A stretch of 64,000 nucleotides of DNA. It comes from Grimontia marina (GTDB lineage: Bacteria > Pseudomonadota > Gammaproteobacteria > Enterobacterales > Vibrionaceae). Below are positions 1 to 9,929 of this stretch, piece after piece; position 1 is the first letter of the stretch, and the number at the start of each line of letters is the position of its first letter. The position numbers and the translations under genes are program-made. The stretch lies in contig NZ_FIZY01000022.1 in assembly GCF_900060185.1 (NCBI RefSeq), positions 1 through 64,000 on the forward strand, read 5' to 3'. The notes beneath the pieces are model-generated. The model made no database searches. It was not told where the DNA came from and saw only the letters and a program-made list of their open reading frames with translations.

Positions 1-48
1 AGGCCTGCCGCCAGCGTTCAATCTGAGCCATGATCAAACTCTTCAATT
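1..48 (-). rRNA. rrs: 16S ribosomal RNA, 5' end (partial)
   Basis: Read on the minus strand, the first 48 bases give the conserved start of 16S rRNA (AATTGAAGAGTTTGATCATG, then the universal 8-27 primer site and the helix that follows). The gene runs off the left edge, so only about 48 nt are present. The mature 5' end is placed by comparison with the E. coli 16S sequence. The leader and promoter lie immediately upstream at 49-372. Confidence 0.95.
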
Positions 49-260
49 AGAATTTTTTTGCCCTTCCTCACTTTGAAAAAGTGAACAAAGGCGGCTCGAT
101 GAAATACTGTTGTTGTTTTGTCTCCACATTTAAAAAAGCAGAGGCAAAACGAATTGACTGTGCCGATATAACCGAAGTTATGTCGTTTGGTCACTCAGTA
201 AACATCGATAAATCTTTTGTCTATCAACCACGAGTGCCCACACAGATTGCATAGGTCAAA

Positions 261-273
261 TTGTTAAAGAACG
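261..273 (-). promoter_or_regulatory. rrn leader boxA antitermination element
   Basis: The minus strand reads CGTTCTTTAACAA, matching the gammaproteobacterial rrn boxA core (CTCTTTAACAA) that loads the NusB/NusE antitermination complex. It is followed by the usual leader segment containing CAATCTGTGTGGGCACTC. It lies between the promoter and the 16S start, as expected. Confidence 0.85.
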
Positions 274-322
274 TTGACTTGGTAGCTTGCCCTGCGAGCC
301 GCTTGCCGTGTCGATGTGGCGC

Positions 323-350
323 AGTATAGGGACTTCGAAATTTGGCGCAA
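323..350 (-). promoter_or_regulatory. rRNA operon sigma70 promoter
   Basis: On the minus strand there is a -35 TTGCGC (345-350), a 16-bp spacer and a -10 TATACT (323-328), followed by a GC-rich discriminator (GCGCCAC) typical of stringently controlled rRNA promoters. An A/T-rich tract upstream (351-372) could be an UP element. Transcription would start near 316 and run into boxA and 16S. Confidence 0.85.
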
Positions 351-372
351 GTGGTTTTTTGAAAAAAATCAC

Positions 373-628
373 ACTTTCGCGTTCAAGTGTTCAAATAACG
401 CCCAAAAACAGCATTTTTGTATAAAAGATGAACAGATTTCTGCAGATCTTTGATGATCAGGATCAGAGGCCACGATCCAGATTTCGACAATATATCGTTT
501 CAATGACTGTTTTGTTTACCGCAAGACTATTCATTAAAGCACATGCTGAAGAATCCGCACGGTTATTTTTGACTCATTTCTGTAAGTCGCTAGCCCAGTA
601 AATACGCGGGATGCGTTAAGGCACTCTT
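373..628. other. Intergenic region between rrn promoter and groEL terminator
   Basis: No gene is supported here. The stretch is AT-rich and probably holds Fis sites or a second upstream rrn promoter, which I cannot place with certainty. Four GATC sites fall within 33 bp (445-477), which is unusually dense. No tRNA-like fold was recognised. Confidence 0.5.
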
Positions 629-633
629 TAAAA

Positions 634-660
634 ACAAAAAAGCCCGCTTGCGCGGGCTCT
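634..660 (-). terminator. Rho-independent terminator of groES-groEL
   Basis: On the minus strand a stem AGCCCGC / GCGGGCT with a GCAA loop is followed by TTTTTTGTTTTT, about 30 nt past the groEL stop. Confidence 0.9.
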
Positions 661-686
661 TTCTATTTCGCATGGAAACAGGATGA

Positions 687-2351
<1,665 letters not shown>

Positions 2352-2369
2352 TCAGTGATGAAATAGAAA

Positions 2370-2660
2370 TTACTCAACGATAGCCATGATGTCGTTTTCT
2401 GACAGAATCAGGACTTCTTTACCGTCGATTTTCTCAGTCTTAGTGCCGTAGCCTTCTGAGAAGATCACAGTGTCTCCAACTTTAACGTCCAGCGGCTGCA
2501 CATTGCCGTTTTCAAGAATACGGCCCTTACCTACCGCTAGCACAACGCCACGCGTAGATTTTTCTGCAGCAGAACCAGTCAAAACGATGCCACCAGCAGA
2601 TTTTGATTCAACTTCCTGGCGTTCAACGATTACTCGATCGTGTAGTGGACGAATGTTCAT
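2370..2660 (-). CDS. groES: 10-kDa co-chaperonin GroES
   Basis: Lid of the GroEL folding chamber, a heptamer of 96-aa subunits in the cytosol. The protein starts [10 protein letters not shown] and carries the mobile-loop region ([10 protein letters not shown]), the classic GroEL-binding segment. An in-frame extension upstream of this ATG has no GroES similarity, so the start at 2660 is chosen; a GGAGA site lies just before it. First gene of the groESL operon. Confidence 0.98.
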   Translation of the reverse strand: MNIRPLHDRVIVERQEVESKSAGGIVLTGSAAEKSTRGVVLAVGKGRILENGNVQPLDVKVGDTVIFSEGYGTKTEKIDGKEVLILSENDIMAIVE

Positions 2661-2790
2661 TGGTCGTCTCCTGAATAAATGTAGTGATCCATGTGATAAA
2701 TGAAGTGGAAACTGCCACACAAGGCAGGTTCCGAATTTCTGAATCCCTGACAGACAGTGTCTCATCAAGGATTAAGTCAATTTGCGTATA

Positions 2791-2822
2791 ACGTGGGGGT
2801 GGGTTATCTCAATCCCAAGGGG
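2791..2822 (-). promoter_or_regulatory. sigma32 (heat-shock) type promoter of groESL
   Basis: Minus strand: CCCCTTGGG (2814-2822) corresponds to the -35 CCCTTGAA element, and CCCCACGT (2791-2798) to the -10 CCCCATNT element, with about 15 bp between. The arrangement matches the E. coli groE heat-shock promoter. It leaves a leader of about 120 nt. No CIRCE inverted repeat was seen. The rest of 2661-2970 is the divergent promoter region with the MATE gene. Confidence 0.7.
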
Positions 2823-2970
2823 CTAAGTGCAAATTTTTTCCATTTTTTTACCCAATACCTTTTGCTCCATCACATTCTATGAATTAGGGTAGCCGTGCCT
2901 TAGCATACATAACGATATGCAACCTTGGCGTATTGTTGACTTCCCAGCGCTACCTCTTATAGAGATTGGA

Positions 2971-4320
2971 ATGAAGGACAAACACGGCCTGCTTTCTGGC
3001 CCCATTGACCAAACGCTTAAAAACATGACCATCCCTATGGTGTTTGGTCTAGTAGCGATCCTCGCGTTTAACCTGGTCGATACCTTCTTTATTTCCCTGC
3101 TGGGCACCGAAGCACTGGCTGCGGTGAGTTTCACTTTCCCGATCACCTTTGCGGTGAACTGCATCACCATGGGCATTGGTGTGGGTATCTCTACCGGGGT
3201 TGCCCGCTTACTGGGGCGAAGCGCCCAAATTGATGCTGCCCGCCTCTCAGGGCATGGGTTGATGCTCGCAGTCATTTTGGTGATTGCAGCAAGCGCATTA
3301 GGTTTGGCGACGATCAATCCCTTATTCCGGATGCTTGGTGCACACGAAAACCTGTTGCCACTGATTCATGACTATATGTCGGTGTGGTATCTCACTATCC
3401 CTCTATTAGTTATCCCCATGGCAGGCAACTCCGCCATCCGTGCCACAGGTGATACCAAAACTCCCGCCAAGATCATGATAGTGGCTGGCTTTATTAATGG
3501 TCTTCTCGACCCGCTGTTGATTTTCGGGCTGGGCCCAATTCCCGCGCTGGGTGTAAAAGGCGCGGCAATTGCCAGTGCGATCAGTTGGGCTGGCGCGCTG
3601 GTTTGCTCGCTGTACGTATTAATAAAGAGAGAGAAACTACTGGCTTGGCCGTCACCAACGAAAATTGTGCAGGACTGGAAAGATATCCTCGCCATTGGCA
3701 CGCCGGCTGCGCTGTCTAATGCGTTGAACCCAATTTCCGGTGCGATTTTGATGACCATGCTCGCGGCACAAGGCACTGCAGCGGTTGCTGCTTATGGTGC
3801 CGCGCAACGGGTGGAGTCTTTGCTGTTGATTGTGATGATGGCGCTGACCTCTGCCCTGACGCCTTTAATGGCACAGAATTTCGGTGCCAACAACCCAACT
3901 CGCTCATTCGAAGCGCTATTCCAGGCGATGCGTTTTTCCATCCTGTTTCAATTCATCGTGTTTATGGCCATGGTGCCACTCAGCGTGCCGATTGCGGCTA
4001 TTTTCAGTCAGGAACCTGCCGTACAAAACAAGCTGTGGCATTACCTGATTGTTGTACCTGTCAGTTACGGCATGCAAGGCGTGATGATGATGCTGGTCAG
4101 CGCATTAAACGCGATGAAAAAACCGGTTCACGCCTTTTCGATGAACCTGATTCGACTGTTTGTGTTGTTGCTTCCTATGGCTTGGTTTGGCAGCCTAATT
4201 GACGGTACGGAAGGGATGTTTATTGGCATTGCTGTCGCCAATGGCATCACGGGGATTTTTGCCTACCTTTACGCCGTGACGCTTCGTAAGCAGATGAACC
4301 TTGAGCCCCTCAAGCACTGA
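2971..4320 (+). CDS. MATE family multidrug efflux transporter
   Basis: Inner-membrane cation-coupled drug exporter of the MATE superfamily. The 449-aa product is almost entirely hydrophobic, consistent with 12 helices in two six-helix halves. Family-typical segments include NLVDTFFISLLGTEALAAVSF in the first half and PISGAILMTMLAAQG in the second half. The ORF is open 18 codons further upstream, but MKDKHGLLSGPID, preceded by a GAGATTGGA stretch, is the natural start. It converges on the marR-like gene (5-nt gap between stops). The substrate cannot be read from the sequence. Confidence 0.9.
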   Translation: MKDKHGLLSGPIDQTLKNMTIPMVFGLVAILAFNLVDTFFISLLGTEALAAVSFTFPITFAVNCITMGIGVGISTGVARLLGRSAQIDAARLSGHGLMLAVILVIAASALGLATINPLFRMLGAHENLLPLIHDYMSVWYLTIPLLVIPMAGNSAIRATGDTKTPAKIMIVAGFINGLLDPLLIFGLGPIPALGVKGAAIASAISWAGALVCSLYVLIKREKLLAWPSPTKIVQDWKDILAIGTPAALSNALNPISGAILMTMLAAQGTAAVAAYGAAQRVESLLLIVMMALTSALTPLMAQNFGANNPTRSFEALFQAMRFSILFQFIVFMAMVPLSVPIAAIFSQEPAVQNKLWHYLIVVPVSYGMQGVMMMLVSALNAMKKPVHAFSMNLIRLFVLLLPMAWFGSLIDGTEGMFIGIAVANGITGIFAYLYAVTLRKQMNLEPLKH

Positions 4321-4325
4321 CCGGA

Positions 4326-4796
4326 TTAAGGTTCGCGAATGGCTCTTGCCGGATCAGCATCGCTTTTCTCCAACAAAGCGTCCAATGTACGAAGAAAACT
4401 CTCGTACTCTTTTTCTGAAATGCCATCTAACATCGCACTTTCCCACGCTTTTGCTTTCGGCAATATGGTGAGATACAGCCCTTTCCCTTCCTCTGTTAGA
4501 TGTAAATAGGCCGCGCGCTGATCGGCTTCATCTTTGACTTTCACCACCAGCCCTTTTTCCTCTAACACCTTTAACGTGCGGGAGACCCGAACCTTATCCA
4601 TGCTGGTTTCCGTCACCAAAGATTTGGCATTAAGGCCATCTTTCGCCCCCATTGAGGCGAGTATCCGCCACTCAGGACGACTGATCCCAAACTCGGTTTC
4701 ATAAATCCGTGCCAAAGAATCCGACACATGGGCAGCAACTTTCACCAGCTTGTAAGGCAAAAAGTCATCCAGATAAAACGGTAGAGGTGACGCCAT
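4326..4796 (-). CDS. MarR family transcriptional regulator of the homogentisate operon
   Basis: Predicted dimeric winged-helix repressor of 156 aa. The wHTH region (SRPEWRILASMG, then SMDKVRVSRTLKVLEEKGLV and the wing DQRAAYLHLTEEGK) is typical of MarR/HpaR proteins. AAGGAG lies 7 nt before the ATG at 4796 but only 1 nt before the ATG at 4802, so the shorter form is chosen. It is divergent from hmgA, and a perfect palindrome sits between them. Inference: it represses hmgA-fahA-maiA-aacS and is released by an aromatic acid such as homogentisate. Confidence 0.88.
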   Translation of the reverse strand: MASPLPFYLDDFLPYKLVKVAAHVSDSLARIYETEFGISRPEWRILASMGAKDGLNAKSLVTETSMDKVRVSRTLKVLEEKGLVVKVKDEADQRAAYLHLTEEGKGLYLTILPKAKAWESAMLDGISEKEYESFLRTLDALLEKSDADPARAIREP

Positions 4797-4887
4797 CAAC
4801 ATACTCCTTCAAACACTTAACTCACTTCCCATGCGCCAGCGCACAAAACACCCACATAAGTTGCCATTTTGTTATCAGTGCAGCTAG

Positions 4888-4917
4888 ACTAAATTTAGTT
4901 TCAAATGAAACTATAAT
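4888..4917 (+). promoter_or_regulatory. Palindromic MarR operator overlapping the hmgA promoter
   Basis: TAGTTTCAAATGAAACTA (4896-4913) is a perfect 8-bp inverted repeat with a 2-bp centre, as expected for a MarR dimer. It overlaps a second palindrome, ACTAAATTTAGT (4888-4899), and a consensus -10 TATAAT (4912-4917) pointing towards hmgA. The -35 is weak. The overlap implies repression by occlusion. Confidence 0.7.
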
Positions 4918-4953
4918 TCAATTCCTCACTCATTGCATAGTTCAGGAGGAGAA

Positions 4954-6093
4954 ATGCGAAAGTGGTTTTCATTTCCTATCGTGGAAGGCAAAGCATCACA
5001 TCAGGCGCATTGTGATTTGCCCGATGGCACCTTTGAGCGTGAATGCGGCAAGGAAGGATTTTTTGGCCCAGCCACCCACATGTATCATCAACATGCCCCG
5101 ACAGGTTGGACAGAATGGGAAGGCGATCTCCGTCCTCATGCGTTTGATACCAACAAAGTCGAAGATGTGGGTGATAACCCGCTGACTGCACCACTTTTGC
5201 TCTCCAATGCCAATGTGAAAGTCAGGATCTGGCGCTGCGACACAGCGATGGAGTATCTGGTACGAAATGGTGACGGTGACGAATGCCTGTTTATCCACGA
5301 AGGTTCCGGTTCACTTTTCTGTGATTACGGCCACCTGCGCTTTCGTGATGGTGACTACCTGATCTTACCGCGTTCCACCAATTGGCGTATTGAGCCTGAC
5401 TCTCCCGTTACTGTGCTGATGATCGAAGCCACTCATGGTTCCTATATGACAGCTGAACGCGGGATCGTCGGCGATCATGCTGTGTTTGATCCGGCGGTGC
5501 TGGAATATGCCAAGATCGATGATGCGTTTATTGCTCAGCAACAAGACGAAAAATCGTGGCAAGTACACCTGAAATCCCGTAATGCCATGAACCGCATTAC
5601 CTATCCATTCAATCCGCTTGATGCCATCGGCTGGAAAGGGAACCTCACCGTATTCCGGCTCAACTGGCGTGATATCCGACCGCTGATGAGTCATCGCTAT
5701 CATTTGCCGCCTTCGGCGCATACTACCTTTGTCGCCAATGGTTTTGTGATTTGTACCTTTGTACCACGGCCGATTGAATCTGACCCCGGTGCGCTCAAGG
5801 TGCCCTTCTATCACAACAATGATGACTACGATGAAGTTATCTTCTATCACAAAGGTGAGTTCTTCAGCCGAGACAACATTCACCCCGGCATGGTGACTGT
5901 GCATCCTTGCGGCTTCCCGCACGGCCCGCACCCCAAAGCTTTTGCAGCTGGCGCTAAAGCCACCAAAAAAGAAACTGATGAAGTCGCGGTGATGATTGAT
6001 ACCCGCATGCCGCTCGATTTGGGCGAGGCAGCTAAGCAAACCGAACTCGATGATTACGTCCTGTCCTGGCGCACGCCGCCCCGTGGCGAATAG
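4954..6093 (+). CDS. hmgA: Homogentisate 1,2-dioxygenase
   Basis: Non-haem Fe(II) ring-cleavage enzyme that opens homogentisate to maleylacetoacetate, the central step of tyrosine/phenylalanine catabolism. The 379-aa product has a duplicated cupin layout. The C-terminal half carries the likely metal-site residues: H287 (FYHNN), E294 (DYDEVIFYH) and H323 (CGFPHGPHP). AGGAGG lies just before the ATG at 4954. It is the first gene of the operon hmgA-fahA-maiA-aacS. Loss of this gene in Vibrionaceae classically gives brown homogentisate-melanin pigmentation. Confidence 0.92.
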   Translation: MRKWFSFPIVEGKASHQAHCDLPDGTFERECGKEGFFGPATHMYHQHAPTGWTEWEGDLRPHAFDTNKVEDVGDNPLTAPLLLSNANVKVRIWRCDTAMEYLVRNGDGDECLFIHEGSGSLFCDYGHLRFRDGDYLILPRSTNWRIEPDSPVTVLMIEATHGSYMTAERGIVGDHAVFDPAVLEYAKIDDAFIAQQQDEKSWQVHLKSRNAMNRITYPFNPLDAIGWKGNLTVFRLNWRDIRPLMSHRYHLPPSAHTTFVANGFVICTFVPRPIESDPGALKVPFYHNNDDYDEVIFYHKGEFFSRDNIHPGMVTVHPCGFPHGPHPKAFAAGAKATKKETDEVAVMIDTRMPLDLGEAAKQTELDDYVLSWRTPPRGE

Positions 6094-6122
6094 ATCGCAA
6101 ACATTAGATTAAGGAGTAGATG

Positions 6123-7103
6123 ATGAAACTGGCTTCCCTAAAACACCGCCGAGACGGAAAACTCATCCTGGTCTCACGCGATCTGACTCAGGCCGTAGAC
6201 GCTTCTGATATTGCACTCACCCTACAGGATGCACTGGACGAATGGGATAAGCTATCGCCACTGCTGCAAGCCCGTTATGAGGCTCTGAACGACAACAACA
6301 TCGGAGAGCGCTTTCCTTTTAATCCCGCTGATTGCGAATCTCCTTTACCACGCGCATTCCAGTGGGCGGACGGCAGCGCTTACGTCAATCACGTCGAGCT
6401 GGTGCGTAAAGCCCGCGGCGCGGACATGCCGGAAAGCTTCTGGACTGATCCTTTGATGTATCAGGGTGTTTCTGACAAATTTATCGGCCCGCGCGAAAAC
6501 ATTGAGCTTTGCGATGAAGCCTGGGGCTGTGATTTCGAAGCCGAAGTCGCCGTGATCACTGATGATGTCGCCATGGCGACGCCCAGTGAAAAGGCGGGTA
6601 GCCACATCAAACTCCTGATGCTGGTGAATGACGTCTCGCTTCGAAACCTGATCCCGAGTGAGCTAGCCAAAGGCTTTGGTTTCTTCCAATCCAAACCGGC
6701 CTCCTCATTCTCTCCGGTGGCTGTGACACCTGATGAGTTGGGTGAAAGCTGGCAGGAAAACAAAGTGCATCTGCCCCTGGAAGTCTTCCTCAATGGCGAA
6801 CAATTCGGCGCACCCAATGCGGGCGTGGACATGACGTTTGATTTTGCAGAACTCGTTGCCCACGCAGCCAAAAGTCGTCATTTAGGCGCAGGCACCATTA
6901 TTGGGTCAGGGACGGTATCAAACCTTGATCGATCAAAGGGTTCCTGTTGCATTGCAGAGAGACGAATGTTGGAAATTCTGGATCTTGGGTCACCGAAAAC
7001 GCCGTTTCTACTCTATGGTGATAAGGTCAGTATCGAGATGCATGACAAGGAAGGTCGTTCAATCTTTGGCAAGATTGATCAGGAAGTTGTCCCGTATAGG
7101 TAA
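6123..7103 (+). CDS. fahA: Fumarylacetoacetate hydrolase
   Basis: Hydrolyses fumarylacetoacetate to fumarate and acetoacetate. The 326-aa protein has the FAH C-terminal fold: the metal/active-site region includes DFEAEVAVI, and GAGTIIGSGTVSN near residue 260 is typical of the family. Two ATGs occur in tandem (6120 and 6123); AAGGAG at 6111-6116 is better spaced for 6123. It sits 29 nt after hmgA and 17 nt before maiA, in pathway order except that the isomerase follows. Confidence 0.92.
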   Translation: MKLASLKHRRDGKLILVSRDLTQAVDASDIALTLQDALDEWDKLSPLLQARYEALNDNNIGERFPFNPADCESPLPRAFQWADGSAYVNHVELVRKARGADMPESFWTDPLMYQGVSDKFIGPRENIELCDEAWGCDFEAEVAVITDDVAMATPSEKAGSHIKLLMLVNDVSLRNLIPSELAKGFGFFQSKPASSFSPVAVTPDELGESWQENKVHLPLEVFLNGEQFGAPNAGVDMTFDFAELVAHAAKSRHLGAGTIIGSGTVSNLDRSKGSCCIAERRMLEILDLGSPKTPFLLYGDKVSIEMHDKEGRSIFGKIDQEVVPYR

Positions 7104-7120
7104 TAAAGGGAACGCACGCA

Positions 7121-7741
7121 GTGAAGCTTTATGACTACAGTAAATCCTCGGCGTCATACCGTGTTCGCATTGCGCTGAATCTCAAGGGGCTGAATTATCA
7201 ATCGCAGGTCGTCTCTTTGCTGGACGGCGATCAACGTGGCGACAATTATCTGGCCCTGAACCCTACCGGGCTGGTGCCGACACTGGTTGATAACGGTCAG
7301 GTTCTGACCCAGTCGCTGGCTATCATTGAATATCTGGAGGAGGTTTACCCTTCTCCTTCGCTGTTGCCTGCCGACCATGCAGCCCGGGCGAAATGCCGTG
7401 CCATTGCGCTCGACATTGCCTGTGACATCCATCCGCTTAACAACCTTCGGGTACTCAAACACCTCACCGGTTCCATGGGCCACAGTGAGGAAGAAAAACT
7501 GGACTGGTATCTGCACTGGCTGAAAGCCGGGCTGGCGGCGGTTGAAAAGAAAGTAGAAAGCTCACAAACGGCTTTCTGCTGTGATGACATTCCCACCCTT
7601 GCTGATATTTGTCTGGTTCCTCAACTGTTTAACGCCCGCCGGTTTTCACTCGATCTGACTCCTTACCCGACACTGAAAGAAATAGAACAGCGCTGCCAAG
7701 AGTTACCCGCCTTTGAGCAAGCGCACCCGGACAATGTTTAG
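7121..7741 (+). CDS. maiA: Maleylacetoacetate isomerase (zeta-class GST)
   Basis: Glutathione-dependent cis-trans isomerase converting maleylacetoacetate to fumarylacetoacetate. The 206-aa product has an N-terminal thioredoxin-like GST domain with the zeta-class signature SSASYRVRIALN (residues 9-20), the substrate-binding NPTGLVPTL loop and the SLAIIEYLEE segment, then an all-helical C-terminal domain. The start codon is GTG. The gene lies in the hmg operon. Confidence 0.93.
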   Translation: MKLYDYSKSSASYRVRIALNLKGLNYQSQVVSLLDGDQRGDNYLALNPTGLVPTLVDNGQVLTQSLAIIEYLEEVYPSPSLLPADHAARAKCRAIALDIACDIHPLNNLRVLKHLTGSMGHSEEEKLDWYLHWLKAGLAAVEKKVESSQTAFCCDDIPTLADICLVPQLFNARRFSLDLTPYPTLKEIEQRCQELPAFEQAHPDNV

Positions 7742-7749
7742 GAGACAGC

Positions 7750-9705
7750 ATGTCAGAGCAGCCTCTTTGGCGACCCAGCGCATCGCGTATCGCCAATGCT
7801 AACCTCACTGACTTTATCAATGAGGTCAACAGACAGTACGCGCTAAGTCTGACCAACTACGACCAGCTTTATGACTGGTCGGTCAAACACAGTGAAGCGT
7901 TTTGGGAAACACTATGGACCTTTGCGAGCGTGGTCGGTGAACGCGGAGAGCGTGTTATCAGCCGCCCGGAAAACGACCCGAATAAAAACAGCATCTGGTT
8001 CCCGGATGCCGAAGTCAACTTTGCAGAAAACGTGATGCAATGGGTGAAAGACATGCCCGAAAAAGACGCCATCGTGTTTTCTGGTGAAGACGAATCCGCT
8101 GTTCGTCTGTTATGGGCAGATCTTGAACGTCAGGTCAGCTGCATCGCAGCCTACCTAAAAGAATGCGGCGTGGAAAAAGGCGATGTAGTAGCAGGATATC
8201 TGCCGAACATCGCAGAAACTGTGGTCGCCATGCTGGCGACGTCTTCCCTTGGGGCAATTTGGACCTCGACCTCGCCGGATTTTGGTATCGATAGCGTGCT
8301 CGACCGTTTCGGTCAGACTCAACCCAAAGTGCTGTTCACCACCGATGCTTACCACTACAACGGCAAAACCCACGATAACCTGACCAAAGCACGCGCGGTG
8401 CGTGAAGGCGTGGAAAATATCACCCACATGGTGGTGATCCCGTATGTAGGCGGCACAGCGCCCAACAGCGATGAAACCTGCTGGAAAGCCATCGTTTCCA
8501 AACCAGCTGAACCACTGACGTTTACCCGCGTGGGCTTTAACGACCCCATGTATGTGCTTTACTCCTCCGGTACCACAGGCAAACCAAAGTGCATCATCCA
8601 CAGTGTGGGCGGCATGCTGCTCAATCACTTGAAAGAGCACCAACTCCATTCTGACGTGAAATGCGGCGACAAGGTTTTCTACTTCACCACCTGTGGCTGG
8701 ATGATGTGGAACTGGCTCGCCAGTGGCCTTTTAAGCGGCGCGACGCTGGTGCTGTTTGATGGTTCTCCGTTTTATCCTGATGCGGGTGTACTCTGGCGTT
8801 TAACCGACGCACAAAAAGTCACGCTGTTCGGCACGTCCGCCAAATACCTCGAAGCACTGGAAAAGCAAGAATACAGCCCAATGGACGAGCATAGTCTTTC
8901 GTCGCTCCGCGCACTTTGCTCAACAGGCTCAGTGCTTGCACCTGAGCAGTTCGACTGGGTCTACAGCCACATCAAACAAGACTTACAATTAAGCTCCATC
9001 GCAGGTGGCACAGACATCTGCGGTTGCTTCGTGCTCGGCAGCCCGATTTCCCCTGTTTACCGCGGCCAAAGTCAGGTTCGAGGGCTGGGGCTGGATGTCG
9101 AAGTCTTCAACAATGAAGGCAATCCGGTTCAGGGTGAGAAAGGCGAATTGGTGTGCTGTAACAGCTTCCCCAATCAGCCGGTAGGATTTTGGAATGACAA
9201 CGACGGCACCCGTTACCACAAGGCTTATTGGGACAAGATTGAAGATACCTGGTTCCATGGGGATTATGTCGAGCTCACCCACGAAGGCGGTATGGTGTTC
9301 TTTGGGCGCTCAGACGCGATCCTGAATCCAGGTGGCGTGCGCATCGGTACCGCAGAGATTTACCGTCATGTGAATCAGCTTGATGAAGTACTCGATTCTG
9401 TCGTGATTGGGCAGGACTGGATGAAGGATGTCCGTGTGGTGCTGTTTGTGAAACTCAAGCCGGGTGTCGATCTCAACGACAATCTGGAGCGCAAAATTCG
9501 CAGCACTATCCGCACCAGTTGTACGCCGCGCCATGTGCCGGCAAAAATTATTCCTATCACAGACATTCCGCGCACCAAATCAGGAAAACTCGCCGAACTG
9601 GCGGTTCGCGATGTGGTTCATGGCCGCGCAGTCGCTCAGCTCAGCGCGCTGGATAACCCAGAATCGCTAGAGCAATACAAAGAGCGTCCTGAGCTGCAGG
9701 AATAA
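7750..9705 (+). CDS. aacS: Acetoacetyl-CoA synthetase
   Basis: ANL-superfamily ligase that activates acetoacetate with ATP and CoA. The 651-aa length and the N-terminal LWRPSASRIANANLTDF start match acetoacetate-CoA ligases rather than acetyl-CoA synthetase. Adenylation motifs are visible: YSSGTTGKPK (about residue 273), GGTDICGCF and FFGRSDAILNPGGVRIG, with the C-terminal catalytic lysine in RTKSGKLAEL. As the last gene of the operon it uses the acetoacetate released by FahA, so the cluster ends in usable acetoacetyl-CoA. Confidence 0.92.
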   Translation: MSEQPLWRPSASRIANANLTDFINEVNRQYALSLTNYDQLYDWSVKHSEAFWETLWTFASVVGERGERVISRPENDPNKNSIWFPDAEVNFAENVMQWVKDMPEKDAIVFSGEDESAVRLLWADLERQVSCIAAYLKECGVEKGDVVAGYLPNIAETVVAMLATSSLGAIWTSTSPDFGIDSVLDRFGQTQPKVLFTTDAYHYNGKTHDNLTKARAVREGVENITHMVVIPYVGGTAPNSDETCWKAIVSKPAEPLTFTRVGFNDPMYVLYSSGTTGKPKCIIHSVGGMLLNHLKEHQLHSDVKCGDKVFYFTTCGWMMWNWLASGLLSGATLVLFDGSPFYPDAGVLWRLTDAQKVTLFGTSAKYLEALEKQEYSPMDEHSLSSLRALCSTGSVLAPEQFDWVYSHIKQDLQLSSIAGGTDICGCFVLGSPISPVYRGQSQVRGLGLDVEVFNNEGNPVQGEKGELVCCNSFPNQPVGFWNDNDGTRYHKAYWDKIEDTWFHGDYVELTHEGGMVFFGRSDAILNPGGVRIGTAEIYRHVNQLDEVLDSVVIGQDWMKDVRVVLFVKLKPGVDLNDNLERKIRSTIRTSCTPRHVPAKIIPITDIPRTKSGKLAELAVRDVVHGRAVAQLSALDNPESLEQYKERPELQE

Positions 9706-9868
9706 TATCAATCACAGTAGGTAGGTGATCAGAAATAGCGCAGGAAAAATGCTCGAGAACAAGGCGAAGAATTTCGATAAGTAGCTATTCTACAATCAAA
9801 TTTATCAACGCAGTAATCGAGCATTTTAACAAGCTAGGATGAGCAGATATTTACTACGATTGGTATAA
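9706..9868. repeat. About 160-bp imperfect palindromic intergenic repeat (ERIC/MITE-like)
   Basis: The two halves are near inverted copies. The outer arms are CAATCACAGTAGGTAGGTGA and the complement of the TACTACGATTG end. The inner arms are AAAATGCTCGAG (left) and TCGAGCATTTT (right), flanking a centre that contains GATAAGTAGCTATTCTAC. The element starts right after the aacS stop and has no ORF. From memory, similar elements recur between genes in Vibrionaceae, which I cannot verify here. As RNA it would fold into one long hairpin. Confidence 0.7.
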
Positions 9869-9884
9869 GCCAAGCCCACAACGC

Positions 9885-9915
9885 AAAACGCCATCCCGAA
9901 GGATGGCGTTTTTCA
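9885..9915. terminator. Bidirectional Rho-independent terminator between aacS and fxsA
   Basis: AAAACGCCATCC - CGAA - GGATGGCGTTTTT is a strong stem with A's on one side and T's on the other. It can serve both convergent genes. Confidence 0.9.
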
Positions 9916-9929
9916 TGAATTCCGTAGCA

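Noticed and set aside
430-480. Possible replication origin next to the rrn operon
   Set aside because: GATC sites are dense but there are no DnaA boxes of the TTATNCACA type and no gidA/mioC genes.
4709-5185. 158-aa plus-strand ORF across the marR-hmgA intergenic region
   Set aside because: It overlaps both real genes in other frames and covers the promoter/operator.
7121-7741. Generic stress glutathione S-transferase
   Set aside because: The zeta-class SSASYRVRIALN motif and location in the homogentisate operon identify the isomerase.
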